A stretch of 64,000 nucleotides of DNA. Source: CAMFLJ01 sp965279255 (GTDB lineage Bacteria; Actinomycetota; Acidimicrobiia; Acidimicrobiales; Acidimicrobilacustridaceae). How positions within the stretch are numbered: the first letter of the stretch is position 1; every line of letters starts with the position of its first letter. A program made the translations under genes and the position numbers. This document shows positions 50,793-58,807 of the stretch, piece after piece. Below the pieces are notes generated by a model. The model did not search any database. It saw only the letters and a program-made list of their open reading frames with translations, and was not told the origin of the DNA. Location of the stretch: contig OZ257146.1 in NCBI GenBank assembly GCA_965279255.1, forward strand, positions 3,100,001 through 3,164,000, read 5' to 3'.

Positions 50793-50807
50793 GCAACCTT
50801 TTGTTGC
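50793..50807. promoter_or_regulatory. inverted repeat, possible second ArsR operator
   Basis: GCAAC-CTTTT-GTTGC, perfect 5-bp arms. The half-site GCAAC resembles GCGCAA at 50746. Confidence 0.45.
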
Positions 50808-50841
50808 ATTATCCGCGATGGTTCGATCGGCCCCTTCCTCC

Positions 50842-50921
50842 CCCGGTCGCTCAAGGACCGGGAACAGTTCGCCGACGAACTGTGAGCTTCGGCCCCCGGT
50901 GTGCACCACGGGAGACACCGG
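50842..50921 (+). promoter_or_regulatory. structured leader / sigma28-like promoter region
   Basis: Three successive hairpins: CCCGGTC/GACCGGG (50842-50862), ACAGTTCG/CGAACTGT (50864-50883, perfect 8 bp) and CCGGTGT/ACACCGG (50896-50921). The same stretch contains CAAG-n15-GCCGACGA (50852-50878), close to a FliA/WhiG-type promoter (TAAA-n15-GCCGATAA). It lies 54-134 nt before the lipoprotein ATG. Confidence 0.4.
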
Positions 50922-50975
50922 CCGGGCGGGAACACCACACGCACCCGACCACTCCCTTCCCCCGAGAAGCCCCTC

Positions 50976-51515
50976 ATGACCATCCGTCCCCGCGCGGCGA
51001 TCGCCGCCGCCACCCTCGCCGCCATCGCCCTGGTCGGCGGTTGCTCGTCGTCGAAGGACGCGTCGTCGACCACCACCACCGCGCCCTCGGCCACCTCCAC
51101 CACCGCCGGCACCACCACGAAGGCCGAGTTCGTGACCGCGGCCAACGCCATCTGCGTGAAGGCCGGCACCCAGGCCGCCAAGGACCAGTCGGGCGAGAGC
51201 TCGGCCACGGCGGCCGCCACCATGAACGAGGAGATCACCCTCCTGGCCGACATGGTGAACCAGATCAAGGCCCTCCCCCAGCCGGCCGGTGCCGACGCGC
51301 CGACGGAGGTGTACTCCACGATGGCGACGCTGCAGGCCGGCCTCGCCAGCTTCGCCCAGGCAGCCGAGTCCGGCGACAAGACCGCCGGCGGGGCCGAGGA
51401 GGCGCAGGTGGAGAGCCAGTCGGCGGCCGCCTTCGCGGCGTTCAACGCCTACGGCCTCACGGCCTGTGCGGCCACAGTGGCGCCCGACAACAGCACCACG
51501 ACGACCACCGCCTGA
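50976..51515 (+). CDS. putative lipoprotein, Thr/Ser-rich linker
   Basis: A 179-residue protein. The signal peptide ends in a lipobox LVGGC with Cys23. A Ser/Thr-rich linker (about 24-50) follows, then a helical domain with two Cys (AICVKAG, LTACAAT) likely to form a disulfide. It ends in a Thr run. It is exported and lipid-anchored; function unknown. ATG 50976 is chosen for the signal peptide; the frame is open to 50901. Confidence 0.8.
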   Translation: MTIRPRAAIAAATLAAIALVGGCSSSKDASSTTTTAPSATSTTAGTTTKAEFVTAANAICVKAGTQAAKDQSGESSATAAATMNEEITLLADMVNQIKALPQPAGADAPTEVYSTMATLQAGLASFAQAAESGDKTAGGAEEAQVESQSAAAFAAFNAYGLTACAATVAPDNSTTTTTA

Positions 51516-51558
51516 CCCACGGGCTCACGGGCTCACGGCCGCACCCACCCGAACGCGA

Positions 51559-51588
51559 CGAGGCCCCCTGCACCAGCAGGGGGCCTCG
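51559..51588. terminator. bidirectional terminator hairpin
   Basis: CGAGGCCCCCTG-CACCAG-CAGGGGGCCTCG, a perfect 12-bp stem in the convergent gap between the lipoprotein and the SDR gene. It ends 28 nt before the SDR stop. Confidence 0.75.
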
Positions 51589-51615
51589 CTGCGTCTTCGG
51601 TGGTGCTGAGTCGGC

Positions 51616-52461
51616 TCAGTAGTTGCCGGAGAGGAAGTCGACGACCGGCTTGGCGGCCGGGAACGAGCTGGTGAGGCCGGAGCTCACGTAGCCCGCGTCG
51701 GTGATCAGCGTCTGGCCGTTCACGTAGACCGCGGCGTCGCTGCACAGGAACGCCAGCGGGCCGGCCTGCTCCTCCGGGGTGGAGGCCTTCACCCCGACCT
51801 CGTCGCGGTAGTCGGTGCCGAAGCCCAGCCACAGGTCCTCCTGCGAGCGGGCGAGGGGCGTGTCGGTGGGCCCGGGCATGATGGCGTTGATGCGGATGCC
51901 CCGCTTCTGCATGGCGTAGGCCTGGCTGGCCACGTAGCCGCAGACGGCCTGCTTCGACCACATGTAGTCGGGGTTGCCGGGGTGGTCCCTGTCGGGGCCG
52001 TGCTCCTCGAGCCACGCCACGGCCGAGTCGAAGTCGGGGGTGGCGAGGTAGTCGAGCACGGCGTCGAGGTTCGTCTGCCAGGCCAGGCCCGCCGTCGAGG
52101 AGATCATCCCGATGGCCGAGCCGGGCACGAGGTGGCCCTTCTCGATCACCCGGTCGATCAGGTGGCGGTGACCGATGAAGTTGATCTTCTCGATGCCCGG
52201 CGTGCCATCGGCCGCACCGGCGCAGGAGAACAGCGCGTGGATCGGGCCGCCGCACTCGTCGACCGCGGCGTCGATGCCGTCCTTGTCGCGGAGGTCGAGG
52301 CTGATGGCCGTGACGCCCTCGAGGGTGACCGGGGCGAAGTCCATGACCACGACCTCGGCGCCGAGCTCCTTCACGAGCTCGGCCGTGGCCGCACCCATGC
52401 CGGTGGCGCCGCCCACGACGAGCGCCCGCTTGCCGTCGTAACGGAACGATTCTGGGTTCAT
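51616..52461 (-). CDS. SDR family oxidoreductase (3-alpha-HSD/carbonyl-reductase-like)
   Basis: A 281-residue short-chain dehydrogenase: GGATGMG cofactor loop, SCAG, a long insertion (TNLDAVLDYLATPDFDSAVA) before the catalytic YMWSK, and INAIMPGPTDTPL. That insertion is a feature of 3-alpha-hydroxysteroid dehydrogenase/carbonyl reductase. ATG 52461 has AGGAG upstream. It is the downstream neighbour of the binding-protein gene. Confidence 0.9.
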   Translation of the reverse strand: MNPESFRYDGKRALVVGGATGMGAATAELVKELGAEVVVMDFAPVTLEGVTAISLDLRDKDGIDAAVDECGGPIHALFSCAGAADGTPGIEKINFIGHRHLIDRVIEKGHLVPGSAIGMISSTAGLAWQTNLDAVLDYLATPDFDSAVAWLEEHGPDRDHPGNPDYMWSKQAVCGYVASQAYAMQKRGIRINAIMPGPTDTPLARSQEDLWLGFGTDYRDEVGVKASTPEEQAGPLAFLCSDAAVYVNGQTLITDAGYVSSGLTSSFPAAKPVVDFLSGNY

Positions 52462-52476
52462 CTCTGTCTCCTGGTC

Positions 52477-53799
52477 TCAGGACTCGCGGTTGGAGGGGTG
52501 CTCGGGACGGTGGTAGCCGTCGAAGCGGAGCTCACCGCCGCGGAGCTCCCGGATCGTGAGGAAGTCGCCCTTGTAGCCCTTGCGGTCCCAGGGACCGAAC
52601 TGGATGTAGGTGGCGGGGCCGCCGTTGGTGGCGGGCATCCAGCGGATGCGCTCCATGCCCCGCATGACCTCTTCGGGGGTGGCCATCGACGCGTTGCCGA
52701 GGCCGTGGATCGCGACCCGGGCCGTGTCGTAGGCGAGGGCGACCACGACGTTCTTCGAGGTGCGCCCGAAGCGGGCCTGGAACCGCTTGATCATGGCCTC
52801 GTAGTTGGGGTTGGTGCCGTCCTCGCCGAGCTGGTCGACGCCGTGCCATCCCTCGAGGCCCTGGGCCCACTCGTTGGTGTTCGAATAGAACATGAACGCG
52901 GTGCCCATGACGCGGGGCGGGTCCCAGTCGAGCTCCTTGAAGCCGTCGGCGAACTTGAACGTGGCGTAGCCGTAGCCGCCGTAGTAGATCGCCTCGGTGC
53001 CGCCGTCGCGCATGGCCCGCAGGTGGTCGACGAACCCACGCGGGTTCGGGCCGAGCTTCACGTCGCGGGTGATGGTGAGCCCCAGACGACCGGCCTCCTC
53101 GCGGAAGAACTCGGCGTAGTCGCCGCCCGAGGAGCCCTGCTCCCAGAACATGCCGACGTTCTTGAAGCCCTTGGCGGCGAGCCACTGGGCGCACATCACG
53201 CCCTCGGTGGGGATGTCGCCGTTGGCGATGGTGAAGCAGTACTCGCTGGCGAAGCGCCATGCACCGGTCCAGCCGATGACGGGCACCTTCCGGCGGTTCA
53301 CCGTCTCCTGGATGTTCAGCGAGTTGTCCGAGATCATCGGGCCGAGGATCGCCACGCAGCCCTGGTCGCACAGCCACTCGTAGCCGTCGCGGACCTTCTT
53401 GTAGTTCTCGCGGGGAAGGCCCCGGGCGTCGGCCACGATGAGCTGCACCGGCCGGTCGTAGACGCCCTCGTTCATGGCGTCCTCGATGGCCAGGATCGTG
53501 GGGTCGAGCCAGTCGGCGAGCAGCTGACCGATGTCCATGTCGACGAGCACGCCGATCTTGGCCGGCTCGAAGGGGTCGCCCTGGGTCGTCATCCCCCGCG
53601 TCGGCGGGTAGATGACGATGTCGGCCCAGGCCTTCTCGCCCTTCTGGCCACCGCCGTGGTACCAGAGCTCGTTGGCCTCCTGCTCGGCGGTGGTGTTGGT
53701 GCCCGAGCGCACGGTGGTCACCGCCCGGTCGGCCTCGGCGATGCCGCGGTCGACGGGGGCCGGGAACATCCGCTCGACGAGCTCGTTCTCTTCGGTCAT
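52477..53799 (-). CDS. ABC-transporter substrate-binding-like protein without signal peptide
   Basis: A 440-residue protein of the type I periplasmic-binding fold (Leu/Ile/Val-binding group): AKIGVLVDMDIG, VAILGPMISDNSLNIQE, VPVIGWTGAW, VGMFWEQGSSGGDYAEFF, VVVALAYDTARVAIHG. An extra N-terminal segment of about 75 residues is polar, and no hydrophobic signal sequence or lipobox is present; ATG 53799 with AGGGGAG is the first start in the frame. It is probably a cytoplasmic ligand sensor or carrier. No permease or ATPase gene is nearby. Confidence 0.88.
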   Translation of the reverse strand: MTEENELVERMFPAPVDRGIAEADRAVTTVRSGTNTTAEQEANELWYHGGGQKGEKAWADIVIYPPTRGMTTQGDPFEPAKIGVLVDMDIGQLLADWLDPTILAIEDAMNEGVYDRPVQLIVADARGLPRENYKKVRDGYEWLCDQGCVAILGPMISDNSLNIQETVNRRKVPVIGWTGAWRFASEYCFTIANGDIPTEGVMCAQWLAAKGFKNVGMFWEQGSSGGDYAEFFREEAGRLGLTITRDVKLGPNPRGFVDHLRAMRDGGTEAIYYGGYGYATFKFADGFKELDWDPPRVMGTAFMFYSNTNEWAQGLEGWHGVDQLGEDGTNPNYEAMIKRFQARFGRTSKNVVVALAYDTARVAIHGLGNASMATPEEVMRGMERIRWMPATNGGPATYIQFGPWDRKGYKGDFLTIRELRGGELRFDGYHRPEHPSNRES

Positions 53800-53835
53800 C
53801 TGTGGTTCTCCCCTGGGGTGTTCAGATCGGGACGC

Positions 53836-54585
53836 TCAGCCGAGCCGGGCGTCGAGGTAGAGGTCGGGCAGGTCGATCTCGGGGTGGGCGAGCACGACGC
53901 CCATGAGCTCGGCGAGGTGGAGGCCGACGTCGGAGGTCTCCATGGCGGTCATCGGGATGCCCGCCTCGGCCCACTTCCCGAGCGCCTCGGTGAGGACGTC
54001 CATGTCGGTGAAGTTGTTGCCGAACTCGGTGGGCATGGTGGCCCCGATGATGATGCGGGAGAACCGCCGGTCTGTGTGCTCGTTGCGCCAGTACCTGATG
54101 GCGACGTCGAGGGCGGCCTTCGAGGCGGCGTAGGTGCCCATGCCCCAGCGGAACTCGTGGACCGCCTCGGAGGAGAGGAACGCGATCATCCCCTCGTTCG
54201 ACATGTGCCGGACCGCGGCCTGGGTCACCATCGCCGGGCCCACCACGTTGACCTCGTAGGAGGTGCGCCAGGCATCGGCCGGGGCGTCGCGCATCGGCGA
54301 CAGGACAGCCGTGCCGGCGGTGTAGAGCACGAGGTCGAGGCCGCCGAGGCGCTCGACGGCGGCGTCGACGAGCTGCTGGCAGGCCCCCTCGTCGGACACG
54401 TCGGCGGCGATGGCGTGCCCGCTGCCGAGCTCGGCCACGAGCGCGTCGAGCCTCTCGAGGCGACGGGCGCTGACGACCACGTCGGCACCGGCGGCGGCCG
54501 CACTGGTCGCGAAGGCCGCACCGATGCCGGCCGACGCGCCGACGACCAGGACGCGCTGACCCTCCAGGGTCGGGCTCACACTCAC
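53836..54585 (-). CDS. SDR family NAD(P)-dependent oxidoreductase
   Basis: A 249-residue classical SDR: VVGASAGIGAAF (cofactor), SARRLERLDAL, YTAG, FLSSEAVH and the catalytic YAASK. GTG 54585 start. The C-terminal half is not diagnostic for a substrate. Same strand as P450 upstream and the binding protein downstream, likely one operon. Confidence 0.9.
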   Translation of the reverse strand: MSVSPTLEGQRVLVVGASAGIGAAFATSAAAAGADVVVSARRLERLDALVAELGSGHAIAADVSDEGACQQLVDAAVERLGGLDLVLYTAGTAVLSPMRDAPADAWRTSYEVNVVGPAMVTQAAVRHMSNEGMIAFLSSEAVHEFRWGMGTYAASKAALDVAIRYWRNEHTDRRFSRIIIGATMPTEFGNNFTDMDVLTEALGKWAEAGIPMTAMETSDVGLHLAELMGVVLAHPEIDLPDLYLDARLG

Positions 54586-54644
54586 GTCTCACTACCCCCC
54601 ATGCCGCGCGAGCGGCCGTTCACTCGGTCGAAGTCGGGCCGGCC

Positions 54645-55847
54645 TCAGGAGCCGGGGCGGATGAGCACCTGCGAGTAGCCCCGCACGGTGCTGGTGTGCT
54701 GGCGGATGGTGCCGCCGGGGACGAGGTCCCAGGTCGGGAACCGCTTGAGCGTCTCCTCGAGAGCGATGCGGCCCTCGACGCGGGCGAGGTTGGCGCCGAC
54801 GCAGAAGTGGATGCCGTAGCCGAACGAGACGTGCTGGCGGAACTGTCGGCTCACGTCGAAGCGGTCGGCGTCGGGGCCGTACTCGCGCTCGTCGCGGCCG
54901 GCGCTGCCCGTGATGAGCAGCACCTTGGAGCCGGCGGGCACCACGGTGCCGTGCAGCTCGACGTCGCGGGTCGTGTAGCGACCCTGCACCGGCGACGGCG
55001 CCTCGTAGCGCAGCAGCTCCTCGACCGCGGTGCCGATGCCGTCGGGATCGGCCACCAGGTCGGCCCGCTGGTCGGGGTGCCCGGCCAGGAGCACCGCGGC
55101 GTTGCCGAGGAGGCGCATGACGGTCTCGGTGCCGGCGCTGAACAGCAGGTTGGTGAAGTCGGCGAGCTCCTTGTCGGTGAGCCGGCGCTCGACGCCGTCG
55201 TCGTCGACGATCGAGGAGCCGCACAGCACGCTGATGAGGTCGTCGCCGGGCTCGGCCTTCTTCCGCTCGATGAGCCCGGAGAGGTAGGTGTGCAGCGCGA
55301 TCTGGGCGGTCAGCGAGACGTCGTTGATCATCCCGACGCCGGGCTCGATGTGGAAGACCGCGTCGATGTTCTTGCGCTGCTCCTCGCGCTCGTCCTCGGG
55401 CACGCCGACCAGCTCGGCGATCACCCGCGAGGGCACCTGGGCGGCGAAGTCCTGCACGTAGTCGAACTCGTCGCGGCCGACGAGGGGGTCGAGCAGCTCG
55501 GCGCAGATGTCGCGGATGTGCCCGTCGAGCTGGGCCATGCGCCGCGGGGTGAAGGCCCGCGAGACCAGGGTGCGCAGGATGGTGTGCGAGGGCGGGTCCA
55601 TGAAGATGATCTGGCCGGTGCCGCTCATGTCCTGGTTCATCAGCTCGAGCACGGTGCCGTGGGCGGAGCTGAACGTGGCCGGGTCGCGGTGGGCGGCCTC
55701 GACGTCGGCGAAGCGGCTGAGCGCCCAGAAGCCGTACTGCTCGTTCCAGTAGAGGGGCGACTCATCGCGCATCCGGCGCCAGATGGGATGGGGGTCGTCG
55801 TCGAGCGCCTCGTCCATCGGGTCCCAGTACAGCTCGGTGGTGGCCAT
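54645..55847 (-). CDS. cytochrome P450
   Basis: A 400-residue bacterial P450. I-helix LLFSAGTETVMRL (acid-Thr pair), ExxR in VEELLRYEAP, and the haem loop FGYGIHFCVGANLARVE with Cys349. It hydroxylates a hydrophobic substrate using an electron partner not encoded in the window. ATG 55847 follows GGGGGAAG. It heads the minus-strand part of the catabolic cluster, divergent from the aldehyde dehydrogenase gene. Confidence 0.95.
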   Translation of the reverse strand: MATTELYWDPMDEALDDDPHPIWRRMRDESPLYWNEQYGFWALSRFADVEAAHRDPATFSSAHGTVLELMNQDMSGTGQIIFMDPPSHTILRTLVSRAFTPRRMAQLDGHIRDICAELLDPLVGRDEFDYVQDFAAQVPSRVIAELVGVPEDEREEQRKNIDAVFHIEPGVGMINDVSLTAQIALHTYLSGLIERKKAEPGDDLISVLCGSSIVDDDGVERRLTDKELADFTNLLFSAGTETVMRLLGNAAVLLAGHPDQRADLVADPDGIGTAVEELLRYEAPSPVQGRYTTRDVELHGTVVPAGSKVLLITGSAGRDEREYGPDADRFDVSRQFRQHVSFGYGIHFCVGANLARVEGRIALEETLKRFPTWDLVPGGTIRQHTSTVRGYSQVLIRPGS

Positions 55848-55962
55848 CGCTCGCTTCCCCCAGCCCTCGTCTCGGCGGTCGGGCCGAGCGGATCGTACGG
55901 TGTCCTCGCCCGGTCGAGACGGGTGTCACAGCAGGTGACGCCGGTCGCTCGGAACCGATGCG

Positions 55963-55977
55963 CCGTATACAGTATCC
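55963..55977. promoter_or_regulatory. shared AT-rich motif, site A
   Basis: CCGTATACAGTATCC, centred on the palindrome ATAC-A-GTAT, in the divergent gap between the P450 and aldehyde dehydrogenase genes. Same motif as sites B (60170) and D (43786). Confidence 0.45.
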
Positions 55978-56028
55978 CAGCACTCTGCCCGGTGTCCCCG
56001 GGCGGGTCGATCCCAGGGGAAGAGCACC

Positions 56029-57497
56029 ATGAGCATGTGGCACGAAGAGCGCCTCTACATCGACGGCGAGCTCGTAGAAGCCGAGGGCGGCAAGGTCTAC
56101 GACAACGTCAACCCCGCCACCGGCGAGGTCATCGGCGTGGCCGCCGACGCCTCCGCGACGACCTCGTGCGTGCCATCAGCGCCGCCCGTCGGGCCTTCGA
56201 CGAGACCGACTGGTCGACCGACGTCGAGCTCCGGGCCCGCTGCCTCCGCCAGCTCGAGACGGCGATGGAGCGCCACCACGAGCAGCTCGGCGAGCTCACC
56301 ATCGCCGAGGTGGGCGCCCCCCGGATGCTCATCGACGGGCCTCAGCTCGGCACCCCGCGGGGCTACCTCGGCTACTACGCCGACATGGCCGAGGGCTACG
56401 CCTGGACCGACGACCTCGGCGAGGCCGAGGGCCCGGCCGGCCGGGTGCACCGCTGGGTCGACAAGGAGGCCGCAGGCGTGGTGGCCGCCATCACGCCGTG
56501 GAACTACCCGAACCAGATCAACCTGGCCAAGATCGCCCCCGCCCTCGCCGCCGGCTGCACCGTCGTGCTCAAGCCCGCCCCCGACACGCCCTGGACGGCG
56601 CTGGCGCTCGGCCGGCTGATCGCCGAGCACACCGACTTCCCCGCCGGTGTGGTCAACATCGTCACCTCGTCCGACAAGGCCATCGGCGAGATCCTCACCA
56701 CCTCGCCCGACGTCGACATGGTCAGCTTCACCGGCTCCACCGCCACCGGCCGCCGGATCATGGCGGCGGGCGCGGACACCATCAAGCGGGTCTTCCTCGA
56801 GCTCGGCGGCAAGTCCGCCACCATCGTGCTCGACGACGTCGCCGACATGGCCGGCGCCACCGGCATGACCTGCTTCCAGGTCTGCACCCACGGCGGCCAG
56901 GGCTGCGCCACCACCACGCGGCTCCTCCTCCCCCGCTCCCGCTACGACGAAGGCGTCGAGGCCGCGGCGGCCACCCTCGGCGTGCTTCCCTACGGCGACC
57001 CCACCGACCCCGGCAACATGACCGGCCCCATCGTGAACGCCCCGCAGCTGGCCAAGATCGACGGCATGGTGCAGCAGGCCGTCGCCGACGGCGCTCGGGT
57101 CGTGGTGGGCGGCGGCATCGCCACCCAGTTCGACGGCGGCAACTGGTTCCAGCCCACCCTGCTGGCCGACGTCACCAACGACATGGCGATCGCCCGCGAC
57201 GAGATCTTCGGCCCGGTCCTCGTGGCCATCCCGTACGACGACGACGACGATGCCGTCCGCATCGCCAACGACTCGATCTTCGGCCTGTCCGGTGCCGTGG
57301 TCGGCACCGACCGCGAGCGGGCCCTCTCGGTCGCCCGCCGCATCCGCACCGGCACCATGTCGGTCAACGGTGGCGTCTGGTACGCCCCCGACATGCCGTT
57401 CGGCGGCTACAAGCAGTCGGGCATCGGCCGTGAGATGGGCGTGGCGGGCTTCGAGGAGTACCTCGAGCAGAAGGCCTACGCCGAGCCCACCTCGTGA
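56029..57497 (+). pseudogene. aldehyde dehydrogenase with apparent 1-nt frameshift
   Basis: The protein begins MSMWHEERLYIDGELVEAEG in one frame. Near 56155-56157 the homology passes to another frame (DDLVRAISAARRAFDETDW), which then stays open to 57497. One missing base explains it. Joined, it is about 489 residues, the normal ALDH length, with LELGGKSA (catalytic Glu), GGQGCATTTR (catalytic Cys) and EIFGPVL intact. No other damage is visible, so a sequencing error or a very recent lesion is more likely than an old pseudogene. ATG 56029 has GGGGAAGAG upstream. It probably oxidises an aldehyde in the catabolic pathway. Confidence 0.85.
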
Positions 57498-58744
57498 TCA
57501 CCGACGAGGGCGTGGCCCGGCTGCGCCAGCGCATCGGGGTCGCCCGCCCCCACTCCGCCCCTCCCCGCTATCTCACCCCCAACGAGGACGCCTTCCGCCA
57601 CGTGGCCCTGGCCTACGGCGACGACAACCCGCTGTGGTGCGACCCGTCCTACGGGCCCACCACCCGGTGGGGGTCGGCCATCGCGTCGCCCCACCTGGTG
57701 GGCGGCGACACGCTCATCGGCGAGGACGAGGTCACCCGGCTCGAGGGCGAGACCCGTGAGCTCATGAAGGGCGACCCCCTCGGCGGGGTCCACGCCTTCT
57801 ATTCGGGGTCCTACCGCGAGTGGTGGAACCCGCTCTTCCCGAACACCCGGGTGTCGCGCCGAAACGCGCTGGTCGGGGTGATCGAGAAGGAGGGCCAGTT
57901 CGCCGGCACCGCCATCCACGAGTGGTTCGGCGAGGTCTTCGGTGCCATCGACGGGCCGGTGCTCTCCGGCCAGTACCGCCTCATGATCCGCACCGAGCGC
58001 GAGAAGGCGCGGGAGCGCAAGGCCAACGACTCGATCGAGATCGAGCCGTACACCGACGAGCAGATCGAGGCCATCGAGGCGGCCGTCGCCGGCGAGCGCG
58101 ACCGTCGCCGCGGCGCCGAGCCCCGCTGGTGGGAGGACGTCGAGGAGGGCGACGAGCTGCCCGAGCTGGTGAAGGGCCCCCTGCGCGTCACCGACATGAT
58201 CGTGTGGCACGCGGGCGTCGGCATGGGCCTCTACGGCGTGTCGGCCCTGCGCCAGAACGTCGACCACCACCGGCGCATGCCCAAGTTCTTCAAGAAGGAC
58301 GACCTCAACATCCCCGACGTGCAGCAGCGCCTGCACTGGGACGCCGAGTGGGCGAAGCGGGCCGGCAACCCGACGTCCTACGACTACGGCCGCATGCGCG
58401 AGGTCTGGCTCATCCACCTCTGCACCGACTGGATGGGCGACGACGCCTGGCTCTGGAAGCTCGACTGCCAGTTCCGGAAGTTCAACTACGTCGGCGACAC
58501 CCATTGGATGAGGGGCAAGGTCACCCGCAAGTACCTCGCCGAGGGCGACCGCCCTGCGGTCGACCTCGAGATCGAGGGCGTCAACCAGCGCGGCGACGTG
58601 ACCACGCCGGGCCACGCCACGATCCTGCTGCCGTCACGCGAGCACGGCCCAGTCCGCCTCCCCGATGTGCCCGGCGGCGCCACCGACTGCCAGGGCACGC
58701 TCGACGCCCTCGCCCACCGCTTCGCCGAGCGCGGCGGCGTCTGA
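57494..58744 (+). CDS. double hot-dog (FAS1-like dehydratase/MaoC) protein
   Basis: A 416-residue two-hot-dog protein. The N-terminal FAS1-like dehydratase domain has VALAYGDDNPLWCDPSYG (37-54) and a C-terminal MaoC-like half has YDYGRMREVW, GDTHWMRGKVT. The hydratase His after the NPL signature is Trp/Cys here (NPLWCD), so catalysis by this half is doubtful. GTG 57494 overlaps the aldehyde dehydrogenase stop by 4 nt (GTGA). It likely hydrates or binds an acyl-CoA in the cluster. Confidence 0.82.
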   Translation: MITDEGVARLRQRIGVARPHSAPPRYLTPNEDAFRHVALAYGDDNPLWCDPSYGPTTRWGSAIASPHLVGGDTLIGEDEVTRLEGETRELMKGDPLGGVHAFYSGSYREWWNPLFPNTRVSRRNALVGVIEKEGQFAGTAIHEWFGEVFGAIDGPVLSGQYRLMIRTEREKARERKANDSIEIEPYTDEQIEAIEAAVAGERDRRRGAEPRWWEDVEEGDELPELVKGPLRVTDMIVWHAGVGMGLYGVSALRQNVDHHRRMPKFFKKDDLNIPDVQQRLHWDAEWAKRAGNPTSYDYGRMREVWLIHLCTDWMGDDAWLWKLDCQFRKFNYVGDTHWMRGKVTRKYLAEGDRPAVDLEIEGVNQRGDVTTPGHATILLPSREHGPVRLPDVPGGATDCQGTLDALAHRFAERGGV

Positions 58745-58752
58745 CTCAGCCT

Positions 58753-58804
58753 CGTTCCTGTCGCGGTTTCCTGTCGCCGGCGACAGGGAAGCGCGACGAG
58801 AACG
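58753..58804. repeat. dispersed palindromic element, near-perfect copy
   Basis: A 52-nt inverted repeat: positions 58753-58778 pair with 58779-58804, with only two mismatches and two G-T pairs, centred on GTCGCCGGCGAC. It lies between two convergent genes. A degraded relative is at 47472-47523. REP-like element or strong bidirectional terminator. Confidence 0.75.
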
Positions 58805-58807
58805 GCT

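Noticed and set aside
50733..50975. c-di-AMP (ydaO-type) riboswitch before the lipoprotein
   Set aside because: Hairpins are present, but the conserved ydaO core segments could not be recognised.
56150..56160. Programmed ribosomal frameshift in the aldehyde dehydrogenase
   Set aside because: No slippery heptamer or downstream structure is apparent; a single missing base is the simpler reading.
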